64,000 nucleotides of DNA from NCBI GenBank assembly GCA_024233875.1, contig JACKPB010000007.1:124001-188000 (forward strand). The letters run 5' to 3'. Origin of the DNA: Leptospiraceae bacterium (GTDB lineage Bacteria; Spirochaetota; Leptospiria; Leptospirales; Leptospiraceae). Positions 27,048-36,392 of this stretch are shown piece after piece (position 1 is the first letter of the stretch; each line of letters starts with the position of its first letter). The translations under genes and the position numbers were made by a program. Under the pieces are notes generated by a model. The model was not told where the DNA came from and made no database searches. It saw only the letters and a list, made by a program, of their open reading frames with translations.

Positions 27048-27123
27048 TACAACTGAACTTTTAGTATATTCTTGAAGATTCAATTCTTATTTTCAAGAGA
27101 TAGAAACTACAGAATATGGTTCT

Positions 27124-29088
27124 ATGAGTTTTTATGAGATTTCAGAATCGGGTTCGATTCGATCCACTATCTATGACGATATCTATTGGTCCGGTGATGG
27201 AGGGTACGGAGAGAAGAAATATGTATTCCTCGATTCGATTCAGATTGAAGAGAGATGGAAATCCAAAGCATCCTTTACTATTTTAGAATTGGGTTTCGGA
27301 GCCGGTCTCAATTTCTTAGTTACAGTGGAGAGATGGACTCAATCCATTAGCAATCATCTCAATTTTCTCAGCTTTGAAAAGCATCCCCTTCCCGGCGAAG
27401 CACTCGAAACCTTATTAAAAAACTTTCCCGATCTGGAACCCTATTCGAAAAAGCTTATCAGAAAGTACAAATACATTGAAAAAGGAATGCATGTCCTCGA
27501 CTTTCCCGAATGGAATGTTACCCTGACTCTTTTCATAGGCGATGTATTAGAAGAACTGAATAAAATAGAAACTGGGGTAGATGTTTTCTTTCTCGATGGG
27601 TTTGCTCCGAGAAAAAATCCGGAGATGTGGTCGAGGGAGATTTTTACAAAACTCAAAAGCCTCTCCGACAACCAATCCATATTTGCGACCTACTCAACAG
27701 CGTTGAGCGTCATTGAAAATGCAGAAAAGTCCGGTTTTCTTACAGAAAAAAAACAGGGCTATGAAAGTAAGAAATACATGCTCATGGGCTACCCCCCTCC
27801 GAACACGAGCAAACCACCCCATCCCTACTACTCTTTTAAGAACTTAAGTAAAATGGATCATGACTCCATCGCTATCATAGGTGGGGGAATGGCAGGAGTG
27901 GCCATAGCCAGATCTCTTGCCCGATTGGGAAAGGAAGTCACTCTCTTTGAAGCTGAGATGGACATTGCGATGAAGTCTTCCGGAAATCCGGCAGGAATTT
28001 TCAATCCCTCTCTCTCAGGAGATCCCACCACAGCATCCACATTGGAAGTAGCGGGTTTCTGGAATCTTCTCAGGATTCTGGAGGATGAGATCTCTCTCCC
28101 GGAATCTGAGTTTGGAAAGGATGGAATCGAAATCATCTCGGACGAAACCGAAAGATCCAGACTTCTGAAATCAATGGAAACCTATGCAGTCTCCAAAAAC
28201 CTAATCTACTTCTCGGAAGAATTGAATCGATTTGTTTTACCTCAAAGTGGTTGGATCCATCCTGCATCCTTCTGTAAAAGAATCATTCAAAAATATGAAT
28301 CCCGAATCCATGTAAAAACCGAAACAGAAATCTCCGAATTGAAAAAAGAAAACGATCGTTGGATCCTGATTGATTCAGAAGGGTCCTCAGTAGGCAACTT
28401 CAGTGATGTGGTGATAGCCGGTGCCATTGATTCGAAAAAATTTCAACAAACTGAGTGGCTTCCTTTGCGTGAGGTGAGAGGTCAAATTTGCTTAATAGAC
28501 AAATCAACTCTTTCCCAAGGCCCGAGCAAACCGGTTGTTTTTCCCAATGGATACATCATTCCCAAAAATGGCAAATTCCTTGTGGGAGCGACCTATGACA
28601 ATTACAGCATCTCCGAAGAAATCAGACACAGCGATACAGAAAGGATTCTCTCCAATCTGGCAAACTACATTCCTCTCACCGAATTCCCGAACACTTCCGA
28701 ACTCTATGCTAGAGCCGGGATTCGGGCGACAACTCCCGATCATTTGCCCGTAATCGGTCCGATTCCCGATTTTGACTTCGCGGTAGAGAACTATATGGAT
28801 CTGAAACATAGAGGATTTCGCGCAGACAATTCAACCTTTCCCCCTATGGAATACAACCGGGGACTCTATGTTTTCACGGCTTTTGGTTCCAAGGCATTGC
28901 TTCTCGCTCCCTTCCTGGCTGACTTTTTAGCAGAGATCATCATCAGAGGAGAGACTCATCTACCCATTTCTATTCTTCATCAATTGATTCCCAATCGATT
29001 CATTCTGAGGTACATAGTGAATCCGACCGGGAAGAGAAGATCCTGGGAAAAAATGATAGAACTCATGCAAAGTAAAGGAATCTATTGA
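27124..29088 (+). CDS. mnmC: Bifunctional tRNA wobble-uridine modification enzyme MnmC
   Basis: The 654-residue protein joins an N-terminal methyltransferase (LELGFGAGLNFLVTVE, FLDGFAPRKNPEMWSREIF) to an FAD-dependent oxidase (AIIGGGMAGVAIARSLARLG, SSGNPAGIFNPSLS, VREVRGQICLI-like strand, RAGIRATTPDHLPVIGPI). MnmC turns the carboxymethylaminomethyl group on tRNA U34 into aminomethyl and then methylaminomethyl (mnm5U). Domain order and size match the full bifunctional enzyme. It starts a run with the phosphatase and HPRT genes, 78 bp apart from the next gene. Confidence 0.95.
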   Translation: MSFYEISESGSIRSTIYDDIYWSGDGGYGEKKYVFLDSIQIEERWKSKASFTILELGFGAGLNFLVTVERWTQSISNHLNFLSFEKHPLPGEALETLLKNFPDLEPYSKKLIRKYKYIEKGMHVLDFPEWNVTLTLFIGDVLEELNKIETGVDVFFLDGFAPRKNPEMWSREIFTKLKSLSDNQSIFATYSTALSVIENAEKSGFLTEKKQGYESKKYMLMGYPPPNTSKPPHPYYSFKNLSKMDHDSIAIIGGGMAGVAIARSLARLGKEVTLFEAEMDIAMKSSGNPAGIFNPSLSGDPTTASTLEVAGFWNLLRILEDEISLPESEFGKDGIEIISDETERSRLLKSMETYAVSKNLIYFSEELNRFVLPQSGWIHPASFCKRIIQKYESRIHVKTETEISELKKENDRWILIDSEGSSVGNFSDVVIAGAIDSKKFQQTEWLPLREVRGQICLIDKSTLSQGPSKPVVFPNGYIIPKNGKFLVGATYDNYSISEEIRHSDTERILSNLANYIPLTEFPNTSELYARAGIRATTPDHLPVIGPIPDFDFAVENYMDLKHRGFRADNSTFPPMEYNRGLYVFTAFGSKALLLAPFLADFLAEIIIRGETHLPISILHQLIPNRFILRYIVNPTGKRRSWEKMIELMQSKGIY

Positions 29089-29166
29089 AATTCGAAGGCA
29101 ATTTAGTTTTTTCAACTTGCACATTTCCTTACAAATCTAAAATCGAAATAATTCCGGGAGAATTCT

Positions 29167-29691
29167 ATGAAAACCGTCTACTTAATCAGACATTCCAAAT
29201 CCGATTGGGACAGTCCTTTCGTCTCAGACCATGAAAGAGGTCTCAGTCCAAGAGGAGTCAAAAATGCGAATGCATTGCGAAAATTTCTCAGAACCAGAAA
29301 GATACAATTTGATGTCAGTCTAGTCTCTTCAGCGTTTCGGGCCCAGGAAACCTATCGGATTATTTCTAAGATATCCAATCTCTCCCGAAACTTCAATTCC
29401 CTCCATGAGTTGTATGACGCGGAACCTGAAGTCTACATCCAAAACCTTCAAAAGCTTCCCGATACCATGGATAAGGTACTGATCATCGGTCACAATCCTG
29501 AAATGGAAACTGTGATTCATTCATTGATCGGTCTAAAGAAAGAAGATCAAACTTATTCTATATTCACAAAATTTCCTACTTCAGGACTGATTGCTCTGAA
29601 CTTTGATACAGATGAATGGACAAAAATTCCTGAAACAGTGAAAGGTAGTATAAGTTTATTTTGGTTTCCAATCAAAGGTGAAAAGAAATGA
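29167..29691 (+). CDS. SixA-like histidine phosphatase
   Basis: This 174-residue phosphoglycerate-mutase-fold enzyme has the RHG-type motif YLIRHSKSDWDSP (His9), an Arg motif in SERGLSPRG-like DHERGLSPRGVKNA, and the second His in IIGHNPEME. SixA proteins remove phosphate from phosphohistidine or small substrates. The stop overlaps the HPRT start by 4 bp (ATGA), so the two are co-translated. The actual substrate is unknown. Confidence 0.85.
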   Translation: MKTVYLIRHSKSDWDSPFVSDHERGLSPRGVKNANALRKFLRTRKIQFDVSLVSSAFRAQETYRIISKISNLSRNFNSLHELYDAEPEVYIQNLQKLPDTMDKVLIIGHNPEMETVIHSLIGLKKEDQTYSIFTKFPTSGLIALNFDTDEWTKIPETVKGSISLFWFPIKGEKK

Positions 29692-30194
29692 AGATTTTGT
29701 ACAGTAGCGAAGAAATTCAATCCAAAGTCAGTGAGCTGGCGAAAGAAATTTCAAATGACTTCCGGGACAAGGATGTTGTTCTTTTAGGAGTATTGAAAGG
29801 ATGTCTGCATTTTGTTTCGGATATAGCCCGAAAGCTCGACATTCAGGTGAGTTTGGAATTCATCAAAAGTTCGAGCTATGGCGACTCCATGACTTCTAGC
29901 GGAAATGTGACCCTCAGTTTTGATATTCCCGCCAGCCTCAGAAACAAGCACATAATCATCCTGGAAGATATCATTGATACAGGTTTGACGCTAAACAAAA
30001 TTTACAGTGAAGTTTCCCTCAAAAATCCTGAAAGTATATCTGTATGTGCCTTACTTGTGAAGAAAGACAAACACGAGTTTTCTCACTCTATTCGTTATAA
30101 GGGATTTGAAGTAGATGATAGTTTTATCGTTGGCTACGGATTGGACTACAATGAAAAGTATAGAAATTTTTCAGATTTGAGGATTCTTTCCTGA
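29688..30194 (+). CDS. hpt: Hypoxanthine phosphoribosyltransferase
   Basis: This 168-residue enzyme joins hypoxanthine or guanine to PRPP in purine salvage. The PRPP loop IILEDIIDTGLTLNKI carries the acidic pair and Thr of the family; VVLLGVLKGCLHFVSDIARK is the N-terminal conserved region and VDDSFIVGYGLDYNEKYRNF the C-terminal one. Coupled to the SixA-like gene by ATGA overlap. Confidence 0.95.
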   Translation: MKILYSSEEIQSKVSELAKEISNDFRDKDVVLLGVLKGCLHFVSDIARKLDIQVSLEFIKSSSYGDSMTSSGNVTLSFDIPASLRNKHIIILEDIIDTGLTLNKIYSEVSLKNPESISVCALLVKKDKHEFSHSIRYKGFEVDDSFIVGYGLDYNEKYRNFSDLRILS

Positions 30195-30209
30195 TACGGA
30201 AGTGAGCTG

Positions 30210-30791
30210 ATGACTGATGAAATGATAGGTGTCTTTACCTTTCTCCCGGAATACTACCATCCGGATGTCTTTCTGGAAATTCAGGTCAAACCGGAAGATT
30301 TACTGAAGAATGAAAAGAAAGAAAGAGAACTCTCCGAATTCATTGCCAATTATTATGCAGCCAAAAGAGTCAATGCCTATGAATTCAGACGAAATGAAAT
30401 TATATTCATCTCTCTTCTGAAGATCAATGATGTTTTACTAAACAATGCCGCCAGGTACTCCCTTCACAAAAATGCAGATATCCAGATTTCCATTTTGGAG
30501 GACAATAGGATCATCCGCATAGATATTGAAAATAGACTCGGTGAGGAAGAATACAACACTTTTAAGGAAAAGATGAGAGAGCTTGTTACTGAATTTGATC
30601 AGACCAAGCACTTAGAAATCACCAATCCCTATGTGCCCAAAGCCGATGAAAATAGTTTGAAGTATCTACTTAAAAATTTTTCCGTCAAACTGGGAACCCG
30701 CTTCTTTCGACCGGCGGACGATATCTATGCTGTTACAGTTCGTGCGTATTTTTTTGTGGAAGATGCCATCCTGAATCATCATAGTAGATAA
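30210..30791 (+). CDS. Conserved protein with a possible histidine-kinase-like ATPase fold
   Basis: This 193-residue protein follows hpt by 15 bp. Residues about 65-110 (ISLLKINDVLLNNAARYSLH, DIQISILEDNRIIRIDIENR) resemble the N-box helix and following strands of RsbW-type or slr1658-type regulators, but no clear G-box is seen. It may be an anti-sigma or partner-switch protein, or only share the fold. No signal peptide or membrane segment. Confidence 0.5.
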   Translation: MTDEMIGVFTFLPEYYHPDVFLEIQVKPEDLLKNEKKERELSEFIANYYAAKRVNAYEFRRNEIIFISLLKINDVLLNNAARYSLHKNADIQISILEDNRIIRIDIENRLGEEEYNTFKEKMRELVTEFDQTKHLEITNPYVPKADENSLKYLLKNFSVKLGTRFFRPADDIYAVTVRAYFFVEDAILNHHSR

Positions 30792-30794
30792 GAC

Positions 30795-32702
30795 TCAGAT
30801 TCCGACCCCGGCGGCAAATTGTTTCTCATACAACCTGGAGTACACTCCATTCAAGCCCATAAGAGATTCGTGATCTCCTTCCTCAACGATCATTCCATTC
30901 TCAATAACTAATATTCTTTTTACCTTTCGAATAGTAGAGAATCGATGGGCAATGATAAAAGTAGTTCGATTTCTATAGAGTCGGTCGAGAGCTTCATTTA
31001 CTAATTTTTCAGATTTACTATCCAGGGCACTCGTGGCCTCATCAAGGATCAAAATCTCCGGATCTCTCAAAAGTGCTCTGGCGATGACAAGCCTCTGTCT
31101 CTGTCCCCCGGAGAGATTCAAACCGCGAATTCCCAGCATCCCATTGTACTTGAATTCCATTTCTGTAATAAAATCGTGGGCATGAGCCAATCTGGCGGCA
31201 CGTATCACATCCCGAATTCCGGCTCCCTCCACTCCGTAAGCGATGTTTTCTGCTACAGTTCCGTGAAAGAGAAATATATCCTGTGTGACAATTCCTATCT
31301 TATTCCTGAGATCTGAAAGGCTATAGTCCTGAATGTCCACGCCATCAAAAAGTATCCTTCCCGAAGTCGGGTTGTAAAACCGGGGAAGCAAATCCATGAG
31401 GGTTGACTTACCACCCCCGCTCGCTCCCACCAATGCTATAGTTTCACCTCTTTGGACTGTAAAATTGATTCCCCTCAAAACCTCCTGAGGACTTTCCGGA
31501 TATTGGAAATGGACATTTTCAAAACGAATGCTTTCCTTTAGCTTCCCCGGATTCTTGAGAGATTTTGGATCATCATGAGATTCAAAATTCTTCCTATCTA
31601 TGATTTCAAAAATTCTTTCTCCGGAGACATTTGCCTGCGAGATCTTTCCCACCATCTGAGAGAGTTGGGTCAGAGGTCTCAATAAAAAGAGAAGCGTTAG
31701 GAGAAATGCCATAAACTCACCCTGAGTAAACGAACCATTGAAAATCAATCGGGCACCCACTGCAAAAAAACCCAAGACTACCAGAGAAGAAGTTAACTCC
31801 ACCAGACTGGGAGCCATTTGAAGATAAAACTGACCTTTGAAATTTCTATGTGTGGCTTTCTGATTGATCTCAATAAATTTTGATTTTTCATACTCTTCCA
31901 TTTGATAGGACCGAATGATTCTGATACCCGTGATCAATTCATGGATATTTGCATTCAAGTCAGCCATTCTTTCGTAAAACTTCTGAGTGGATTTGGTGAT
32001 CTTCTTTGTGAAGAGAGTCACGGGGTAAATTATAATGGGAACTGTTACCGAGGCAAGAACCAGTAGTTCCAGATTCAGGTACATGAGAATCACAAGATGG
32101 GTGATCACATAAAAGAAATTGATGATAGCATCCCGTAAATTGCTGGAGATCACAGTAGACACAACTTCGGCATCATTTATGATTCGACTCATCAACTGAC
32201 CGGTCTTCTCTTTATAGAAGTAATTCAGAGGAAGGGATTGGACTTTATTGTACAATTCCTGTCTGATATCCCGCGTCGCCATATATCCGGACGTAGCTAT
32301 GCAATAGACAGAGAGTAGATAGAAGATTAATTTCAGAAGGGAGAGGGGAATGATCAATTTGCAGATCTGCCAGACTACCTCTTTCGGTTCCATATTTTTG
32401 ATGTTTTCATTGATTTCTATTTTATATTGAACAATCAATAATTTCATCTTTTCCAGGCCATCCAATGACGACTCTCCAAAAAACTTCTCTTTATAGATTA
32501 TGGATTTTTCGGGTAGGGTCAACTCCAACTCAAAGGCAGTCTTCTTGCCTGTTCCGAGAGCATCAAAGAGAGGAATCAGGACGGTAAGTGATACAGCATT
32601 GAAGAGAGCTGTGAAGAGAGCAAAAAAGATTCCGATTGTGAATCTATATTTGTAGTGAAGTGAATAGGACAGTAACCGCCTGAAGATACTTAGCTTTTTC
32701 AA
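30795..32702 (-). CDS. msbA: MsbA-type ABC exporter (lipid flippase)
   Basis: The 635-residue half-transporter has an N-terminal six-helix membrane domain (about 10-340) and a C-terminal ATPase with Walker A (GASGGGKSTLMDLLPRFY), signature LSGGQRQRLVIARAL, Walker B (ILILDEATSALD) and H-loop (IIAHRFSTIRK). Such proteins flip lipid A-core or other lipids across the inner membrane. LPS genes elsewhere in the window (kdsD) fit an LPS-making organism. It lies downstream of acyl-CoA dehydrogenase with a GC-rich hairpin between. An exporter of another lipid or drug cannot be excluded. Confidence 0.85.
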   Translation of the reverse strand: MKKLSIFRRLLSYSLHYKYRFTIGIFFALFTALFNAVSLTVLIPLFDALGTGKKTAFELELTLPEKSIIYKEKFFGESSLDGLEKMKLLIVQYKIEINENIKNMEPKEVVWQICKLIIPLSLLKLIFYLLSVYCIATSGYMATRDIRQELYNKVQSLPLNYFYKEKTGQLMSRIINDAEVVSTVISSNLRDAIINFFYVITHLVILMYLNLELLVLASVTVPIIIYPVTLFTKKITKSTQKFYERMADLNANIHELITGIRIIRSYQMEEYEKSKFIEINQKATHRNFKGQFYLQMAPSLVELTSSLVVLGFFAVGARLIFNGSFTQGEFMAFLLTLLFLLRPLTQLSQMVGKISQANVSGERIFEIIDRKNFESHDDPKSLKNPGKLKESIRFENVHFQYPESPQEVLRGINFTVQRGETIALVGASGGGKSTLMDLLPRFYNPTSGRILFDGVDIQDYSLSDLRNKIGIVTQDIFLFHGTVAENIAYGVEGAGIRDVIRAARLAHAHDFITEMEFKYNGMLGIRGLNLSGGQRQRLVIARALLRDPEILILDEATSALDSKSEKLVNEALDRLYRNRTTFIIAHRFSTIRKVKRILVIENGMIVEEGDHESLMGLNGVYSRLYEKQFAAGVGI

Positions 32703-32725
32703 TTTTAGTGTGAGACATCAAATCT

Positions 32726-32753
32726 GCGGGAAAGAGAGAGCTCTCCTTCCCGC
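32726..32753 (-). terminator. GC-rich hairpin between the acyl-CoA dehydrogenase and MsbA genes
   Basis: GCGGGAA and TTCCCGC arms with an inner GAGAG/CTCTC stem. No T-run follows on the minus strand, so it may be an attenuator or RNA processing site rather than a full terminator. Confidence 0.45.
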
Positions 32754-32760
32754 ATGAGGC

Positions 32761-33927
32761 TTAGATGTTTGGACCTTCGATCCCTTTCCCATCATTCAGG
32801 AATTTTGAGATAATCACTCTCTGAATTTGAGAAGTTCCTTCATAGATTTGAAAGATTTTCGCATCTCTCATTAGTTTTTCTACAGGATACTCATTATTGA
32901 AACCGTATCCACCAAAAATCTGAACAGCGTCAGTAGCCACACGCATACACATATCCGCGCAGAAAGCTTTTGCTATAGAAGCCTGATAGGTGTTTTTGTA
33001 ACCATTGTCGATGAGCCAGGCCGCCTGCCATGCCAGTAGACGTCCCGCTTCAATGTCTCTCGCCATTTCAGCTAGCATAAATGCAATGCCCTGATTGGAA
33101 GATATGGGTTTGCCGAAAGTATTTCTTGTATTCGCATAACGTAGTGCATGTTCGAATGCAGACCTTGCCACACCTACTGCTCCGATGGCAACTGCAGGTC
33201 GGGTATGATCAAAAGCCGCCATGGCGATCTTGAATCCTTCCCCTTCTTTGCCGACTACCTGATCGATAGGAACACGAACATCTTCAAAGGTCACAGCTCT
33301 GGTGTCCGAGCACTTCTGACCCATGTTTTTCTCTTTCTTTCCTATGATCACTCCATGAGATTTGGAATCGATGATAAATCCTGTCATACCCTTGTGCCCA
33401 GCACTCGGATCGGTCTTGGTCAAAACAAACATCCAATCACTCACACCGGCGTTGGTGATCCATTGCTTGCTTCCATTGACGATGTACTCATCTCCCTTAC
33501 GGACAGCTGTAGTACGAATCCCTGCGACATCCGAACCTGCACCCGGTTCTGTCACAGCATAAGCGGCGAGCTTAAACTCTCTGGTCATAGGCTCGACAAA
33601 TTTCTTTTTCAATTCTTTGCTGGCTCCAACGAGAACAGGTGCAAGGGCAAGATTATTTGCCAGGATAGCTGTAGCCACACCGGAACATCCATAATTCAAT
33701 TCCTCAGCTACGATCATCTCATCAAAATCCGACATCTCCGCTCCATTGTTCTCAGCTTCAATGTGTAGATTCATCAAACCAACTTCCCAGGCCTTCTTGA
33801 GTATATCCATTGGGTATTCACCTGTCTCATCGTGATGAGCTGATTTGGGAATGATTTCGTTTTTAGCAAATTCTCTTGCCATATCCCGAAGTGCTTTTTG
33901 TTCATCTGTTAGTGAAAAATCAATCAT
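32761..33927 (-). CDS. Acyl-CoA dehydrogenase
   Basis: This 388-residue FAD enzyme makes trans-2-enoyl-CoA in fatty acid beta-oxidation. Visible motifs: LAAYAVTEPGAGSDVAGIRT (FAD-binding), YIVNGSKQWITNAG, GEGFKIAMAAFDHTRPAVAI, RNTFGKPISSNQGIAFMLAE and the catalytic-Glu loop IYEGTSQIQRVII, placed as in short/medium-chain enzymes. Spirochaetes of the Leptospira group use long-chain fatty acids as main carbon source, which fits. Chain-length preference is not certain. Confidence 0.93.
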   Translation of the reverse strand: MIDFSLTDEQKALRDMAREFAKNEIIPKSAHHDETGEYPMDILKKAWEVGLMNLHIEAENNGAEMSDFDEMIVAEELNYGCSGVATAILANNLALAPVLVGASKELKKKFVEPMTREFKLAAYAVTEPGAGSDVAGIRTTAVRKGDEYIVNGSKQWITNAGVSDWMFVLTKTDPSAGHKGMTGFIIDSKSHGVIIGKKEKNMGQKCSDTRAVTFEDVRVPIDQVVGKEGEGFKIAMAAFDHTRPAVAIGAVGVARSAFEHALRYANTRNTFGKPISSNQGIAFMLAEMARDIEAGRLLAWQAAWLIDNGYKNTYQASIAKAFCADMCMRVATDAVQIFGGYGFNNEYPVEKLMRDAKIFQIYEGTSQIQRVIISKFLNDGKGIEGPNI

Positions 33928-34250
33928 TAGTGTATCCTCTCTTGGAGCAATCCCCCGGTATTCAATCTTTTTCTATTGTACCAAACTGAAGATGAGGAGA
34001 TCTTAAAGTTCTCATCAGACTCCAATTTTAAAAAAAGAACCGCAGTTCAAAAATCGAATGAAGTGAAATCCAATCTATACCCATGCAATTCTTTATGGAA
34101 ATAGCTATAAGGACAGACTTGATCCATGAAAAAGAATGTCAAGAAAAGAAGGATGGAATGAAGTGTTCATTTTGCACTCAGAAAGATTGACACTAGATAT
34201 TCTTTAGAAAATCTAGTTTAAAATATTCAATAGTACAAAGGAAAAGAATT
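33928..34250. other. Non-coding spacer between divergent genes
   Basis: A TTGACA at 34187-34192 may belong to the promoter of the small gene at 34251, but no good -10 lies at 16-18 bp. CTAGAT and ATCTAG form a short inverted repeat at 34193-34216. A 36-codon open frame from 34083 has no ribosome site and was not called. Confidence 0.35.
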
Positions 34251-34412
34251 ATGTCAGAAAAAACAGAAAAAAAGAACAAGAAAATTGCCAAAATGAACAT
34301 CTCAGAAGTAGAGCAGGCAATGAAGAAAGCCACCGAAAACAATAATAATGAAAATTCCCGCTACATGATCCACCTCAACAAAAGAAAGCAGGAGCTCTCT
34401 GCAGGAAAGTAA
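34251..34412 (+). CDS. Small Lys-rich protein upstream of the ABC-F gene
   Basis: This 53-residue, basic, helix-prone protein (MSEKTEKKNKKIAKMNISEV, RYMIHLNKRKQELSAGK) has a good AAAGGA ribosome site 8 nt before ATG, and its stop is 3 bp before the ABC-F TTG start. This tight coupling and clean start support a real gene. No family is recognised; a ribosome- or RNA-linked role would fit the neighbour but is only inferred. Confidence 0.65.
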   Translation: MSEKTEKKNKKIAKMNISEVEQAMKKATENNNNENSRYMIHLNKRKQELSAGK

Positions 34413-34415
34413 AAC

Positions 34416-36314
34416 TTGATCCAATTTATAGGTCTTAAACATCAATACGGACCCAATGTTCTATTTGATAACTTCTCCTGGCACATCAAACCCGATCAAA
34501 AAATCGGTTTGGTGGGTCCCAATGGGGCAGGAAAGACCACACTCTTTCGGATAGCGAGTGATCTGATTCAACCCGATGAGGGAAAGGTTGTTCGCTCCAA
34601 AGAAACAGAAATCTCTCTCTTCCATCAGATCCCCGGATTTGACCCGGAAGGTACGATTCTGGAGACAGCGATTGCTTCTCACAAACACTACAGGATCTAC
34701 TCGGATCGCAAGCACTCCATTGACCACCGATTCGAAACCACAGATCCCGATTCTCCCGATTTTGAAACTCTTCTCTCAGAGCAACAGGATCTGGAAGACT
34801 ACGCCAATGCTCATGGTGTTCACGAATTGGAACTTCAGGCTCAAAAGATCCTTTCCGGACTCGGATTTAGCAATTCAGACTTTTCCCGAAAAGTAAAAAC
34901 ATTCTCTCCCGGATACCAGCATAGGCTGGGATTGGCCATAGCTCTTCTCGAACCCCACACTCTTCTATTTCTGGATGAACCGACAAACCACCTGGACGAT
35001 GCATCCAAACTCTGGCTGGCGGATTACCTCCAAAATTCGAAAACCGCTTTTGTTCTGGTCACTCATGATCCGGAATTTCTCAATTCCACAACCAATACAA
35101 TAGCGGAGATTTCCAAATCGGGAATCATCGAATTTCGGGGTACACTGGAGGAGTTTTTAGAAGAAAAAAATGAACTCCATGAGAAATTGAAGCTCCAATT
35201 CCAAAAAGAAGAAGCCTATCTGCAAAAAAGAATGGATTGGATCAATCGGTTTAGAGCTCAGGCAACCAAAGCCAAGCAGGTTCAGAGCAAACTCAAAAAT
35301 CTCGAAAAACGTGAGAAAGTCGATGACCCCGGAGAGATTTTTTGGAACAAAAAACCCGATTACTCCTTCACGGTAGAGTCATCGGGAAAGATTTCCTTTC
35401 GTTTGGAAGATGCCTCTTTTTCTTTTGGAGACAAATCCATTTTTCAAAACATTCATCTGGAAGTCAGTTCCGGCGAAAAAATCGCCCTGGTAGGACCCAA
35501 CGGAGCCGGGAAATCCACTCTCATGAAATGCATTGCAGGAATCCACTCCCTGAGTAGGGGACAGATTTACCTGGGACCCAAGACCAAGATAGGTTACTTT
35601 GCTCAAACACACACAGAAAACCTGGAGCCGGGTCTAAATATCCTAGAAATCGTTCAAAAGTTTTATCCGGACATATCGGAGCCTGCCGCCAGAACTCTCC
35701 TAGGACATTTTTCCTTTTCCGGAGATTCGGTTTTCAAAAAGATTGGCTCTCTTTCGGGAGGTGAACAGAGCAGAGTGAGACTCGCACTACTTGTTCTCAA
35801 CCCAACCAACACCCTTCTTCTCGATGAACCCACAAATCACCTCGACATGGTCACACGAAATGCCCTAAAGCGATCTCTGGAAGAATATCCGGGAAGCATC
35901 CTCATCATCAGCCATGATCCGGACTTTCTAAAAGGGCTCTGCAATAATACTTTAGAATTGAATAATGGAGTCCTGAAAGACCTGAATTGTAGTTTTGAAG
36001 ACTTTCAAAAGGATCACAAAGAGGGAGTGTACTCACTGACTCAGGAAAAAGCCAGGCAGGACACCAAACAGGAATTTCAAAATCGAAACCAGGAAAAGAA
36101 TAAATTACGCAAAAAACAGAAAGAATTGGAAGATTTAGAAGCTCAAATCGGAGAATTGGAGGATGAGATCAAAGGATTTGAAAAGAAACTTGAACTTCCC
36201 GAATTCTTTCAGTCAAATACTTATAGTGAAGAACTAAAAAAGTTTCACCAAAACAAAGAGGCTCTTGAGACACTAACTCAAAACTGGGAAGACTTAGCAA
36301 AAGAATTGAGTTAA
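34416..36314 (+). CDS. ABC-F family ATPase (Uup/EttA-like ribosome factor)
   Basis: The 632-residue protein has two ABC ATPase domains on one chain and no membrane segments: first Walker A LVGPNGAGKTTLFRI and Walker B LLFLDEPTNHLDDASK; second VGPNGAGKSTLMKC, LSGGEQSRVRLALL and LLLDEPTNHLDMV. The charged linker (about 240-300) and a C-terminal coiled coil (EKNKLRKKQKELEDLEAQIG) are ABC-F traits. These proteins bind ribosomes and relieve stalls or confer antibiotic protection. The first domain signature reads FSPGYQHRLGLA instead of LSGG. The start is TTG with GGAAAG upstream, 3 bp after the small basic gene. Confidence 0.9.
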   Translation: MIQFIGLKHQYGPNVLFDNFSWHIKPDQKIGLVGPNGAGKTTLFRIASDLIQPDEGKVVRSKETEISLFHQIPGFDPEGTILETAIASHKHYRIYSDRKHSIDHRFETTDPDSPDFETLLSEQQDLEDYANAHGVHELELQAQKILSGLGFSNSDFSRKVKTFSPGYQHRLGLAIALLEPHTLLFLDEPTNHLDDASKLWLADYLQNSKTAFVLVTHDPEFLNSTTNTIAEISKSGIIEFRGTLEEFLEEKNELHEKLKLQFQKEEAYLQKRMDWINRFRAQATKAKQVQSKLKNLEKREKVDDPGEIFWNKKPDYSFTVESSGKISFRLEDASFSFGDKSIFQNIHLEVSSGEKIALVGPNGAGKSTLMKCIAGIHSLSRGQIYLGPKTKIGYFAQTHTENLEPGLNILEIVQKFYPDISEPAARTLLGHFSFSGDSVFKKIGSLSGGEQSRVRLALLVLNPTNTLLLDEPTNHLDMVTRNALKRSLEEYPGSILIISHDPDFLKGLCNNTLELNNGVLKDLNCSFEDFQKDHKEGVYSLTQEKARQDTKQEFQNRNQEKNKLRKKQKELEDLEAQIGELEDEIKGFEKKLELPEFFQSNTYSEELKKFHQNKEALETLTQNWEDLAKELS

Positions 36315-36392
36315 TAATTTTTTTTTATTTTACATTTGAAAGCATATAGAATCCTATTTCATAAAGACTTTTTAGACTATTCGCCTTAGATT

